From assembly GCA_019113125.1 (NCBI GenBank), contig DXIA01000080.1, positions 1 through 18,008 of the forward strand: 18,008 nucleotides of DNA. Reading direction: 5' to 3'. The stretch comes from Candidatus Pygmaiobacter gallistercoris. GTDB taxonomy: Bacteria > Bacillota > Clostridia > Oscillospirales > Ruminococcaceae. Positions 5,791 through 14,900 of this stretch are shown here, piece after piece; within the stretch, counting starts at the first letter, position 1, and each line of letters begins with the position of its first letter. Position numbers and translations under genes: made by a program. Under the pieces are notes generated by a model. The model was not told the DNA's origin. It ran no database searches and saw only the letters and a program-made list of their open reading frames with translations.

Positions 5791-7143
5791 CTATTTTTTC
5801 TGGATGAAGATCCGGTTGCGGGTTGCGAGGAAGAGCCCCACCGCGGTGAAGGCGGAGGTCATATCGGCGATCGGCTCGGCCCAGTAGATGCCGATGACCC
5901 CGAAGAAACGGGGCAGGATGATCGCCAGCGGGATCAGCAGAAAGACCTTGCGCAGCAGCGCGAGGAAGAGGCTGATCTTTGCCTGTCCCAGCGAGAGGAA
6001 GGTGATCTGGCAGGAGAGCTGCAGACCGAAGGCCCAGATGCCGGCGAAGTAGATCGGCATCATCTCGCTCGTCAGGCCGAGCAGCTCGGCGTCCGAGGTA
6101 AAGACCCGGGCGAAGACCGAGGGGAAGAAGACCAGCAGCAGACAGCTGATGGTGGTGAAGGAGAAGACCACCCGCAGCAGCAACCGGAACGCCTGTTTCG
6201 CCCGGTCCGGTTTACCGGCGCCGAAGTTGTAGCTGATGATCGGCTGGGCGCCCTGGGAGATGCCCTGGCCCGGCAGGGTGACGAACTGCAGCAGGCTGGT
6301 CATGATCGCGAGGGTGCCGACATACAGGTCGCCGCCGTAGTCCTGCAGTCCCCGGTTGAGGACGATGTTGATCAGACTCTCGGTCGACTGCATCACAAAC
6401 GGAGAGATGCCCAGCGCGAGGATGGAGCCGATCAGCCGCGGCGGCAGCCGCAGGTTTTCCCACCGGATCCGCAGCCGGGTGCGCCTGCCGACAAGGAAGA
6501 GGACGATCCAGACCGCGCTGATCGCCTGGGAGAGGATGGTCGCAAGCGCTGCGCCCCGCACCCCCATGTCGAACAGGAAGATGAAGACCGGGTCGAGGAT
6601 GATGTTGCAGACCGCGCCAATCAGCACGCTGATCATCGCGGTGGTCGCAAACCCCTGCGCGCTGATGAAGGCGTTGAGCCCCAGCGCGAGCATCACAAAG
6701 ACGGTGCCCAGCAGGTAGATGGTGATGTAGTCGTCGGCATAGCCGATGATGTTGTCCGACGCGCCGAACAGGTAGAGCAGCGGCACCTTGAAGATCAGGA
6801 TCACCACCGTCAGCACCACCGAGAGGATCAGCAGCAGCAGGGTGCTCGCGCCGAGGATCTGCTCGGCCTCCTTGTCCTTGCCCGCCCCCATCCGCATACT
6901 CGCCAGCGGGGCGGCCCCCATCCCGACAAAGGCGGCAAAGGCCGAGACGATCATCAGGATCGGGAAGGTGATGCCCAGTCCGGTCAGTGCCATCGCGCCG
7001 ATCTCGGGGATGTTGCCGATGTAGATCCGATCGACGATATTGTAGAGAACATTGATGAGCTGGGCGATTACGGTGGGAATCGCGAGCCGGACCAGCAGTC
7101 GGCCGATCGGCTGGGTACCCAGCGGGTTTTGTGCTTGTTCCAC
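5791..7143 (-). CDS. MATE-family multidrug/cation antiporter
   Basis: An inner-membrane exporter of 450 residues with about twelve transmembrane helices in two homologous bundles, using Na+ or H+ gradients to expel cationic drugs or metabolites. It begins with GTG at 7143 after GAGGAGG seven bases upstream; no ATG competes. MATE features include the N-terminal IGRLLVRLAIPTVIAQL, the YNIVDRIYIGN segment of helix 1-2, LDPVFIFLF ending the first bundle, and the Q/G-rich LPGQGISQGAQPIISYNFGAG typical of MepA-like members. It is transcribed divergently from the thioredoxin reductase gene, and two inverted repeats flank its promoter, so repression by a local-type regulator (MarR or TetR class) is plausible although no regulator gene is in the window. 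Substrates are unknown. Confidence 0.93.
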   Translation of the reverse strand: MEQAQNPLGTQPIGRLLVRLAIPTVIAQLINVLYNIVDRIYIGNIPEIGAMALTGLGITFPILMIVSAFAAFVGMGAAPLASMRMGAGKDKEAEQILGASTLLLLILSVVLTVVILIFKVPLLYLFGASDNIIGYADDYITIYLLGTVFVMLALGLNAFISAQGFATTAMISVLIGAVCNIILDPVFIFLFDMGVRGAALATILSQAISAVWIVLFLVGRRTRLRIRWENLRLPPRLIGSILALGISPFVMQSTESLINIVLNRGLQDYGGDLYVGTLAIMTSLLQFVTLPGQGISQGAQPIISYNFGAGKPDRAKQAFRLLLRVVFSFTTISCLLLVFFPSVFARVFTSDAELLGLTSEMMPIYFAGIWAFGLQLSCQITFLSLGQAKISLFLALLRKVFLLIPLAIILPRFFGVIGIYWAEPIADMTSAFTAVGLFLATRNRIFIQKK

Positions 7144-7202
7144 GACGATGCCTCCTCAAAACAGTGGAATAAAGGGAAGATCCGGCGCATAAGCTGTCAC
7201 CG

Positions 7203-7225
7203 GTACTAAAAAACTATTATAGTAC
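7203..7225. promoter_or_regulatory. Inverted repeat over the MATE -10 box
   Basis: GTACTA (7203-7208) and TAGTAC (7220-7225) form 6-bp arms 11 bases apart, straddling the minus-strand -10 box and start site of the MATE promoter. This is a plausible operator position. Confidence 0.45.
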
Positions 7226-7244
7226 GCGGCGGTGCAAAAGGCAA
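7216..7244 (-). promoter_or_regulatory. Promoter of the MATE gene
   Basis: Read on the minus strand, TTGCCT (7244-7239) and TATAAT (7221-7216) are separated by 17 bases. The transcript would start near 7209, about 65 bases before the GTG start. Confidence 0.8.
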
Positions 7245-7248
7245 GATG

Positions 7249-7262
7249 GTTCGTTAATGAAC
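7249..7262. promoter_or_regulatory. Candidate operator, imperfect palindrome GTTCGTTAATGAAC
   Basis: A 14-bp near-palindrome (12 of 14 positions symmetric) lies just upstream of the MATE -35 box, between the divergent promoters. Its size and symmetry suit a winged-helix or TetR-type dimer; the regulator is unknown. Confidence 0.4.
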
Positions 7263-7295
7263 TATTTTTCATCGTGGCGCTGCCGGCAGGTTCCG

Positions 7296-7325
7296 TTGAC
7301 GCGAAGGGCGGTCTGCGGCTATAAT
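7296..7325 (+). promoter_or_regulatory. Promoter of the thioredoxin reductase operon
   Basis: TTGACG (7296-7301) and TATAAT (7320-7325) are 18 bases apart, with a start near 7332 and ATG at 7364. Confidence 0.82.
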
Positions 7326-7363
7326 AGGGGAAAACCGTCGGTTTTCCGGGAAAGGACAACATC

Positions 7364-8305
7364 ATGGAAGTGAAGAATAAAGGGTTTGATTATGATCTCG
7401 GCGTTATCGGCGCAGGCCCGGCGGGGCTGTCGGCGGCGATCTACGCGGCCCGGGGCGGGCTGTCGGTCGTCTGCTTTGAGCGGGAGGTACACGGCGGGCA
7501 GATCATCAACTCGCCCGAGGTGGAGAACTACCCCGCGCTGGGCAAGGTCAGCGGCGCGGATTTTGCAAATGCGCTGTACGAGCAGGCGACCGGCTTTGGG
7601 GCTGAGGTCGTCTATGAGGAGATTCTCTCGGCCGAGCTTACCGGGGAGGTCAAGCTGCTGCGCACCGCCGCGCGGGAGTACCGGGTGCGGGCGGTGGTGC
7701 TCGCCGGCGGGGTCACCCGCCGCAAGCTCGGTTGTCCGGGTGAGGAGCGGCTGCTCGGGCGGGGGGTCAGCTACTGTGCGACCTGCGATGGGGCCTTCTT
7801 TGCGGGCCGCACCGTCGCGGTGGTCGGCGGCGGCAACACCGCGGTGGAGGATGCGCTGTACCTCGCTGCCCGCTGTGAAAAGGTCTATCTGATCCACCGC
7901 CGGCAGGGATTTCGGGCGAGCGAGGCCGAGCTGGCCAAGCTGCGGGCAAATCCCCGGGTGGAGTTTCTGCTCGACGCGCAGGTCGCCGAGATCCGGGGGG
8001 AGAACCAGGTCGAGAGCATCCTGCTGCGCAGCACCGCCGGCGCGCCCGACCGGGTGATCCCGGTCGCCGCCGTCTTTGTGGCGGTGGGCCTGATCCCGAA
8101 CAACGAGATGTTCCGCGGCCAGCTGCCGCTGACCGCACAGGGCTACCTGACCGCCGACGAGAACTGCCGCACCGCCCTGCCGCGGGTCTACGCCGCGGGG
8201 GATACCCGGGAAAAGGCGCTGCGCCAGCTGGTGACCGCAGCGGCGGACGGCGCACTCGCCGGCAGCAGCGCGGTGGCAGACCTCGCTGGGGAGGCGACCC
8301 TCTGA
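7364..8305 (+). CDS. trxB: Thioredoxin-disulfide reductase
   Basis: FAD- and NADPH-dependent flavoenzyme (313 residues) that reduces thioredoxin or a similar dithiol protein in the cytoplasm. In order: the FAD-binding GAGPAG (16-21), the redox-active CATC (Cys138 and Cys141) in VSYCATCDGAFF, the NADPH-binding GGGNTA (155-160), the HRRQGFRA phosphate-binding arginines, and the C-terminal AGDTREKALRQLVTAAADGA that closes over FAD. Length and motifs are those of classical low-Mr TrxB, so NADPH rather than ferredoxin dependence is expected. ATG 7364 follows GGAAAGGACAAC. It is divergent from the MATE gene and 25 bases upstream of the GHL10 gene, so probably first in an operon. No thioredoxin gene is adjacent. 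Confidence 0.93.
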   Translation: MEVKNKGFDYDLGVIGAGPAGLSAAIYAARGGLSVVCFEREVHGGQIINSPEVENYPALGKVSGADFANALYEQATGFGAEVVYEEILSAELTGEVKLLRTAAREYRVRAVVLAGGVTRRKLGCPGEERLLGRGVSYCATCDGAFFAGRTVAVVGGGNTAVEDALYLAARCEKVYLIHRRQGFRASEAELAKLRANPRVEFLLDAQVAEIRGENQVESILLRSTAGAPDRVIPVAAVFVAVGLIPNNEMFRGQLPLTAQGYLTADENCRTALPRVYAAGDTREKALRQLVTAAADGALAGSSAVADLAGEATL

Positions 8306-8330
8306 AAAAAGCGCAGAAGAAGGTGACCGC

Positions 8331-9623
8331 ATGGCCGCGAACAGAAAACAATCGCCTCGGCGCGGGCCGCTGATCCCGCTGCTCGCGCTGCTGCTGGTGC
8401 TGGGCTGTGCGGTGGCGGTCTTCGGCAGCTGGAGCGAGGGGAGCCTGCCCGCCGTCGGCAGCATCCCGCCCGCGGATCAGGAGATCCCATCGGGACAGAC
8501 CGTCGAGACCGGGGAGGAAGAGTACCGCGCGGTCTGGCTGACCTATCTCGAGTATCAGCAGATGGATCTGTCGAGCGAGGAGAGTTTCCGCGCCGCCATC
8601 TCCACCGCCTTCGACCAGATCGCGGCGATGGGGGCAAATACCGTCATCGCCCATCTGCGCCCCTTCTCGGATGCGATGTATCCCAGTGCCTACTTTCCCT
8701 GGAGTCACCTTCTCACCGGGGTGCAGGGGCAGGACCCGGGCTATGACCCCCTCGCGGTGATGATCGAGGAGGCGCACAGCCGCTCACTGCGGCTCGAGGG
8801 GATGATCAACCCCTATCGGATCCGGGGCTCGGCGACGGTGCCGTCCGAACTCGCGTCGAATAACCCCGCCGCCCTCTGGCAGGCGGACCCCGACTGCGCC
8901 GACTGGGTGGTCGCGCAGGGGGATGGGCTCTATTATAACCCCGCAATCCCCGAGGTGCGGCAGCTGATTGTCGATGGGGTGCGGGAGGTCTGTGAGAACT
9001 ATGAGATCGACGGCATCCAGTTTGACGACTACTTCTACCCCAGCGGGGCGGACGACAGTTTCGATCAGGCGGCCTACGACCGGTTTGCCGATGGGGCCGA
9101 CCGCGCCGACTGGCGGCGGGAGAATGTCAACGCGCTGGTGCGGGCGGTCTGGGCGGCGGTCAAGGAGATCGACCCCGAGATCACCTTCGGAATTAGTCCG
9201 CAGGGGAATAATGACAATAATTACAACACACAGTATAGCGATGTCGCCCTCTGGATGGAGCAGGGCGGATATGTCGACTATGTGATGCCCCAGATCTACT
9301 GGGGATTTGACTACCGCACCTCCGGCGGTCAGGACCGGTATGCGTTCCAGAATTGTCTGGACGAATGGCTCGCGCTGCCGCGGGCGGCAGAGGTAAAACT
9401 CTATGTCGGGCTTGGCGCCTACCGGATCGGGGTCGGGGACGGCGGCAGCAACGATCAGGCCGAGTGGTCGAGCGGGGAGAACCTCGCCCGGCAGATCACC
9501 GCGCTGCGCTCCTCCGGGGCGGACGGCTACGGGCTGTACAGCTACCGCTGGCTGTTTTGGAGCGATCAGCCGGTCGCAGCACAGGAGGTCGCGGCGCTCA
9601 CCCGGGTCAACCAGGCGGAATAA
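8331..9623 (+). CDS. Membrane-anchored GHL10-family glycoside hydrolase-like protein
   Basis: A 430-residue extracytoplasmic protein of the glycosyl-hydrolase-like 10 family (PF02638 type, YngK-like). Characterised relatives are few; a role on peptidoglycan or other wall glycans is suspected. Residues about 11-32 form an N-terminal signal anchor after a basic start. The TIM-barrel domain begins with EYRAVWLTYLEYQQ and contains GANTVIAHLRPFSDAMYPS, LEGMINPYRI, YEIDGIQFDDYFYP and GISPQGNND. The IDGIQFDDYFYP stretch is the family hallmark and carries likely catalytic acidic residues. VDYVMPQIYWGFDY and GLYSYRWLF close the barrel. ATG 8331 follows AGAAGGTGACCGC. It is 25 bases after trxB and 66 before trmB. 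No linked wall gene explains its substrate. Confidence 0.88.
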   Translation: MAANRKQSPRRGPLIPLLALLLVLGCAVAVFGSWSEGSLPAVGSIPPADQEIPSGQTVETGEEEYRAVWLTYLEYQQMDLSSEESFRAAISTAFDQIAAMGANTVIAHLRPFSDAMYPSAYFPWSHLLTGVQGQDPGYDPLAVMIEEAHSRSLRLEGMINPYRIRGSATVPSELASNNPAALWQADPDCADWVVAQGDGLYYNPAIPEVRQLIVDGVREVCENYEIDGIQFDDYFYPSGADDSFDQAAYDRFADGADRADWRRENVNALVRAVWAAVKEIDPEITFGISPQGNNDNNYNTQYSDVALWMEQGGYVDYVMPQIYWGFDYRTSGGQDRYAFQNCLDEWLALPRAAEVKLYVGLGAYRIGVGDGGSNDQAEWSSGENLARQITALRSSGADGYGLYSYRWLFWSDQPVAAQEVAALTRVNQAE

Positions 9624-9689
9624 TACATCGAATAATAAAAATGTAAAATATTACAAAAAAGGAAGTTTAACAGAGGAGGAAATCACAAG

Positions 9690-10349
9690 ATGCGGATGCG
9701 GCACAAGGCGTACGCCCGGCCCGAGCTGGAGCGGTGTGCCTTTTTCATCCCCGACCCCGAACACTGGCGGGGGCACTGGCAGCAGGCGTTCAGCGAGGTG
9801 CGGCCGCTGGTGCTCGAGCTGGGCTGCGGCAAGGGGGCCTACGCGGCGGCCTACGCCAGCGCCCACCCCGAGATCAACTACCTCGCGGTGGACTATCTCA
9901 GCGACGTGCTGGTGCTGGCAAAGCGGAAGGTGGAGCAGGCCTACGCCGATGCCGGCCGGCCGGTGGACAACTGCCGGCTGACCGCGCTGAACATCCAGTG
10001 GATCGACGCGGATCTCAGCGAGGAGGACCGGGTCGAGCGGATCCACATCAACTTCTGCAATCCCTGGCCGAAGTTCGGCCACAAGAAACGGCGGCTGACC
10101 CATCCGCGGCAGCTGATGCACTACCGGGCATTTCTGCGGGACGGCGGGGAGATCTGGTTCAAGACCGACGACGACGAGCTCTACCGAGAGAGCCTGGACT
10201 ATTTTGCGGAATGCGGATTTTCGCTGCGGTACCAGACCACCGACCTGCACCGGGAGGAGCCGGACTGGAACCTGCGGACCGAGTACGAGGAGAAGTTTGC
10301 CGCCCTCGGGGTGCCGATCAAGGCGCTGATCGCGGTCAAGCAACCCTGA
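9690..10349 (+). CDS. trmB: tRNA (guanine-N7-)-methyltransferase
   Basis: S-adenosylmethionine-dependent enzyme of 219 residues that forms m7G46 in the variable loop of tRNAs. The SAM-binding motif ELGCGKGA lies at residues 43-50. INFCNPWPKFGHKKRRLTHP matches the TrmB signature (F-x-DPWPK..H.KRRL), with Asn in place of the usual Asp before PWPK. IWFKTDDDELY and the C-terminal TEYEEKF complete the conserved set. ATG 9690 follows AGAGGAGGAAATCACAAG. The 66-base, AT-rich gap after the GHL10 gene has no clear promoter, so it may be the last gene of the trxB transcript. A terminator follows. Confidence 0.95.
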   Translation: MRMRHKAYARPELERCAFFIPDPEHWRGHWQQAFSEVRPLVLELGCGKGAYAAAYASAHPEINYLAVDYLSDVLVLAKRKVEQAYADAGRPVDNCRLTALNIQWIDADLSEEDRVERIHINFCNPWPKFGHKKRRLTHPRQLMHYRAFLRDGGEIWFKTDDDELYRESLDYFAECGFSLRYQTTDLHREEPDWNLRTEYEEKFAALGVPIKALIAVKQP

Positions 10350-10360
10350 TGGAAAAGATC

Positions 10361-10400
10361 GAGCCAAACCCAATCCAATGGGTTTGACTCATTTTCTTTT
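10361..10400 (+). terminator. Intrinsic terminator after trmB
   Basis: A 12-bp stem with one mismatch (GAGCCAAACCCA at 10361-10372 with TGGGTTTGACTC at 10379-10390) is followed by ATTTTCTTTT. Confidence 0.88.
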
Positions 10401-10421
10401 GATAAAATTTTCAAAAAAGAG

Positions 10422-10450
10422 ATGACAGCGGAGAGAAAAAAGAGTATAGT
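10422..10450 (+). promoter_or_regulatory. Promoter of the branched-chain amino acid carrier gene
   Basis: ATGACA (10422-10427) and TATAGT (10445-10450) are 17 bases apart. The leader of about 90 bases contains AAGGAG followed by an in-frame TTG and a GC-rich hairpin (about 10510-10527). No known riboswitch class is recognised there. Confidence 0.6.
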
Positions 10451-10544
10451 GAGAACAATTTACCGCACGCGGCACCCGCAGCGGGAGAAAAAAGGAGTGC
10501 GATTGGATCCCCGCCCGGGCGCGGGGGGAAGGGAACGGTGTAAC

Positions 10545-11900
10545 ATGATGGAACAGCAGGGAAAGACGCGGCTCAATCTGCGGCAGACTGCGCTGGTCGG
10601 CTCGATGCTTTTCGGGCTCTTTTTCGGGGCGGGAAACCTGATCTTCCCGGTCTATCTCGGTCAGATGGCGGGCCGGACGGTCTGGATCGCGGCGGTGGGG
10701 CTGCTGATTACCGGGGTGGGGCTGCCGCTGCTCGGGGTGGCCGCACAGGGCATCAGCCATGTGAGCGGGCTGCGGGAGCTCGCCGGCAGGGTCGGAAAGG
10801 GGTACGGCCTCTTCTTCACCTGTGCGCTCTACCTCACCATCGGGCCGCTGTTTGCGATTCCCCGCTGTGCGAGTGTCTCCTACACCGTCGGGCTGGAGCC
10901 GATGGGGCTGTCCGGCAGTGGGGTGCTGGCCGTCTTTTCGCTGCTCTTTTTCGCCGCGACGCTGGCCTTCTCCCTCTGGCCGGGCAAGATCCTGACCTGG
11001 GTCGGGAGGATCCTGACCCCGGTGTTTCTGGTCTTTCTCGGGCTGCTCGCGGTCACCGCGCTGCTCTTTCCGATGGGCAGTGCCGGGGCGGTGGACCCCC
11101 AGCCGCTCTATGCCGACGGGGCCTTCTTTGCCGGCTTTCTCGAGGGGTACAACACGATGGACGCGCTGGCGAGCCTCGCCTTCGGCATCGTGGTGATCGG
11201 GGTCATCCGGGAGCTCGGGGTCCAAAGCCCCTCGGCGATCGCCTACAACACGGTGCGGTCCGGCGCGGTGGGCTGCCTGTTGATGGGGGCGATCTATGTC
11301 GCGCTGGCGGTCATCGGCGCCCAGAGCCGGGGGATGTATCCCCTCGCGGCGAACGGGGGCGAGGTGCTGGCGCTGGTCGCCCGGCACTACTTCGGCGCTG
11401 CCGGCGGGCTGATTCTTGCGGCGACAGTCACCCTCGCCTGCCTGAAGACGGCGGTCGGTCTGATCACCAGCTGTGCCGAGACCTTCAGCGGGCTGTTCCC
11501 CCGGGTGGGCTACCGGGTCTTTGCGGTGCTCTTCTGCGTCGTCTCGCTGCTGATCGCAAACCTCGGCCTCAATGCGGTCATCGCCTGCTCGCTGCCGGTG
11601 CTGATGTTCCTCTACCCGCTCGCGATCACCCTGATTTTGCTGGCCCTCTGCGGCAACCTGTTCGGGCAGGACCGCCGGGTCTACCGCTGGGTGACCGGCT
11701 GCACAATGGTTGCGGCGGTCTTCGATTTTGTCAAGGCGCTGCCGGCGGCGGTGGTCGACCGGCTGCACCTCGCGGGGCTGCTGGAGCTCGCAGAGCGGTT
11801 TTTGCCCCTCTTTACCAAGGGGATGGGCTGGGTTCTGCCGGCGCTGATCGGCCTTTGTATCGGCCTGGTGCTGCACCGGCTGCGCCCGGCGACGAGGTAA
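10545..11900 (+). CDS. brnQ: Branched-chain amino acid carrier, LIVCS (BrnQ) family
   Basis: A cation-coupled importer of leucine, isoleucine and valine in the cytoplasmic membrane, about 451 residues and about twelve helices. The start of the first helix, SMLFGLFFGAGNLIFPVYLG, is diagnostic, as is the following LITGVGLPLLGVAA. Helix 3 includes TIGPLFAIPRCASVSYTVG, also typical of the family. ATG 10545 (or 10548) gives an N-terminus of family length, but its ribosome binding site (GGAAGGGA) is weak. TTG 10503 has AAGGAG five bases upstream and is in frame, adding 14 residues. I keep ATG because conserved sequence begins only after it. A terminator shared with the convergent beta-galactosidase gene follows. 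Confidence 0.92.
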   Translation: MMEQQGKTRLNLRQTALVGSMLFGLFFGAGNLIFPVYLGQMAGRTVWIAAVGLLITGVGLPLLGVAAQGISHVSGLRELAGRVGKGYGLFFTCALYLTIGPLFAIPRCASVSYTVGLEPMGLSGSGVLAVFSLLFFAATLAFSLWPGKILTWVGRILTPVFLVFLGLLAVTALLFPMGSAGAVDPQPLYADGAFFAGFLEGYNTMDALASLAFGIVVIGVIRELGVQSPSAIAYNTVRSGAVGCLLMGAIYVALAVIGAQSRGMYPLAANGGEVLALVARHYFGAAGGLILAATVTLACLKTAVGLITSCAETFSGLFPRVGYRVFAVLFCVVSLLIANLGLNAVIACSLPVLMFLYPLAITLILLALCGNLFGQDRRVYRWVTGCTMVAAVFDFVKALPAAVVDRLHLAGLLELAERFLPLFTKGMGWVLPALIGLCIGLVLHRLRPATR

Positions 11901-11902
11901 TC

Positions 11903-11945
11903 AAAAAGAGGAGAGATTCGCGGGAATCTCTCCTCTTTTTTTCTC
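11903..11945. terminator. Bidirectional terminator between brnQ and the beta-galactosidase gene
   Basis: GAGGAGAGATTC (11908-11919) pairs perfectly with GAATCTCTCCTC (11924-11935). The stem is flanked by AAAAA on the left and a run of eight or more T on the right, so it can terminate both convergent transcripts. Confidence 0.92.
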
Positions 11946-11948
11946 TTT

Positions 11949-14900
11949 TCACTCTCCCCGCAGCAGCAGGTGCAGCGTGTAGGGCCGGTTCTTGTGGATC
12001 CGGTAGCGGCGCTTGGTCAGCGCGATCGCCGGCATATCCCCGCCGACCCCGCGCTGAGCGGCGTCGAGGTTGACGGTCAGCGGGCCGGACAGGTCCAGCT
12101 CGTCGGCGTGCTGCGCCGCCTCGAGCGCCGCGAGGGAGTAGGGGTGGGCCGACGCCTCAAAGGGTGCGCCGCAGCTGGTGATCTCGAGCGCGTGGCCGCC
12201 GCCGTAGATCCGCAGCAGCTCGACCCCGGTGCGGTTGCCGTTCTCCTGCGGGTGGAGGTAGTCGTGGCCGAAGTTTTCCGCCGTAAATTCGTAGAGCCCC
12301 GGCAGCGCGCCGGCACGGCGGTCGACATAGTTCTCCTGCGGTCCGCGCCCGAAGTACCGGATCGACCGCATCTCGGGGATCGCCGCAAAGGTCACCCCGG
12401 CACGGGGCAGCCGGTCGCTGCGGCAGACGGCGGAAAACCGCAGCTCGAGCTGCCCGTCGGCGGACATCCGGTAGCGCACCGACAGCGATTTCATCCCGGG
12501 TGCGCGGTAGTCAAACCGCAGAAGATCCCCCTCGATCGCCGCGTGGATGGGGCGGATCGCCCGGTTTGCCCGCAGCCAGCGGCCCGGGCGCAGCAGTTTC
12601 TGCAGCAGCGGCGGCAGCCCGAGGTACCGGTCGTTGTCGGTCACCGCCCGGGCGATCTGGGGCCGCAGCGGCGCGGCGAGCAGCTCGACCCCGTCCACCG
12701 TGTAGCTCGCAAGGCTGCCGTCCCGCCGCAGGATTTTGGCGGTGCAGCGGCCGCTTGTCAGCACCAGCTCCTTCTTCTGCTGTTCCACCTGCACCCACCG
12801 GGCCGGCATCGTGACCTTCGCCGGCTGCAGCCGCAGTGCGCTGCCGCAGATCTCCCGCCCCGCCGGGGCGAAGGGGGTGGCGGCGGTGTCGATCAGCCGG
12901 CAGACGAGATCGACCGCCTGCGCGCTCTGCCGTCCGTTGTACTCGATGGTCAGCTGCACCGTCTCGCCGGGGGCGAGCGGCGGCACCCGCAGCAGTCCCT
13001 CCTCGATGGGGCTGCCCCCGTCGCAGAGGGACCAGTGCAGCGCCAGCGTGTCGGCGGTGGCAAACCGCAGCAGACTTTGGATCTTGACGCCGTCCTCACC
13101 CAGCGTCAGCGCGAAGGGGGCAAGCACCTGCCGCGCCTCCTGCAGCGCCGGGTTGGGGCTGCGGTCGGCCCGGAAGAGTCCGTTGAAAGCGAAGGGGCCG
13201 TCGTTCGGCTGGTCCCCAAAATCCCCGCCGTAACACCAGCGGTCCCCCTTCTTCAGCGCCTGGTCGGCGAAGTCCCAGATAAAACCGCCGATCAGCCGGT
13301 CGTATCTTCGGAACAGCGCCCAGTAGTCGGCAAAGTTGCCCAGACTGTTGCCCATGCAGTGGGCGTATTCGCAGAGCAGGTAGGGCCGCCCGCCATATTG
13401 GCGCACCGTCGCCGGCCGCCCCAGCAGCTCGGCCGGGCCGTAGCTGCAGCGGGAGAGCCGCACCGGCTTGCCCTCCCCGATCCGCCGTACCTGGTCGAGG
13501 GTGGCGTACATCTGGCTGAAAAAGTCGCTGACGACAAACCGGTTGTCCGGTTCATAGTGGATCGGCCGGGTGTCGTCCAGCTCGAGGGTCCGCTGCCGCA
13601 TCCGGACAAAGCAGTCCCCGGTAAAGCTCTCGTTGCCAAGACTCCAGATCAGGATGCAGGGGTGGTTTCTGAGCCGGACCACCATCTTCTCCATCCGGTC
13701 GAGACCGTGGGCGGTCCAGTCGGGGTCGCTGCCGGGCAGCTGCTTTGCAAGGCCGTGGGTCTCAAGGTTGCACTCGCTCATCACCAGAATGCCGTACCGG
13801 TCGCAGAGCTCGTAGACCGGGTCACTGTTCGGGTAGTGGCTGGTCCGCAGCGCATTGAAGTTGTTCTGCTTGAGCAACCGGATGTCCGCCTCGTTGAGGG
13901 CGGCAGAGACCGCGTGGCCGCAGCTGGGGTGAAACTCGTGCCGGTTGACCCCTCTCAATTCGATCGGCCGGCCGTTGAGCAGCAGTTTTTCGCCTTCGAT
14001 CCGCACCTCCCGAAAGCCCACCGAGAGTCCCCGGGCGTCGAGGATCTTCTCGCCCCGCCGCAGCGCGAGGGCGAGCCGGTAGAGATGAGGCAGCTCGTCC
14101 GACCAGAGCAGCGGCCGGTCGAGGTCGAAGGCGAACTCCTGCACCCCGCCGGAGGGCCGCAGTGTCTGTTCAAGTGCACAGGTGCCGTCCGGGGCAAAGA
14201 GGGCGAGCTGCAGGTTGCAGCCGGAGGGCAGCTGGTCGGGCAGCGCGACGGTGAGGGCGAGCGTTGCCCGGTCGTATCCATCGGGGAAGAGGGTGCGGAC
14301 GGTCAGATCCCGCATCCCGGTCTGCGGCTCCGCGACGAGCAGCACATCCCGGAACAGACCGGAGAGCCGCCACATGTCCTGGTCTTCGAGATAGCTGCCG
14401 GTCGACCAGCGAAACACCCGGATCGCCAGCAGATTCTCCCCCTCCCGCACCAGATCGGTCAGATCAAACCGGTGGGGATCAAAGCTCGACAGGCAGAACC
14501 CCGCCCGCTGCCCGTTGCAGAAGACCTCCGCCGCGCTGTTTGCCCCGTCGAGCTGCAAAAAGATCCGCCGCCCGGCAAAACCGGCGGGCAGCGCAAACCG
14601 CCGCCGGTAGATCCCCACCGGGTTGCGCGCGGGGTCGATTTTGGGCAGTTCCTTTTTGTCGGTCGAGATCGGGAAGGGGTAGCGGATGTTGGTGTAGATC
14701 GGGGTGTCGTACCCCTCGAGCTGCCAGTCGGAGGGGACCGGGATGGTGTCAAAATTTTCGTCCGGGAAGGCCGGCTGCTCGAATCCCTCAGGACAGCGGC
14801 CGACCGAGGGGCAGAACAAAAACCGCCAGCTGCCGTTCAGAGACAGAACAAACGGGGAGGGCTTGCCCCCGAGCGCCGATGCGAGGTCCGGCTGGGGAAC

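Noticed and set aside
9624..9689. AT-rich gap with GTAAAATATTAC before trmB as a regulatory site
   Set aside because: The palindrome is short and AT-only in its core, and no promoter pair with good spacing is evident.
10451..10544. Possible riboswitch or leucine-rich leader peptide in the brnQ leader
   Set aside because: No known riboswitch core is visible, there is no run of branched-chain codons, and there is no terminator/antiterminator pair.
10389..11876. A 495-codon minus-strand frame opposite brnQ
   Set aside because: It is extremely Gln/Arg/His-rich, antisense to twelve hydrophobic helices, and has no plausible start signal.
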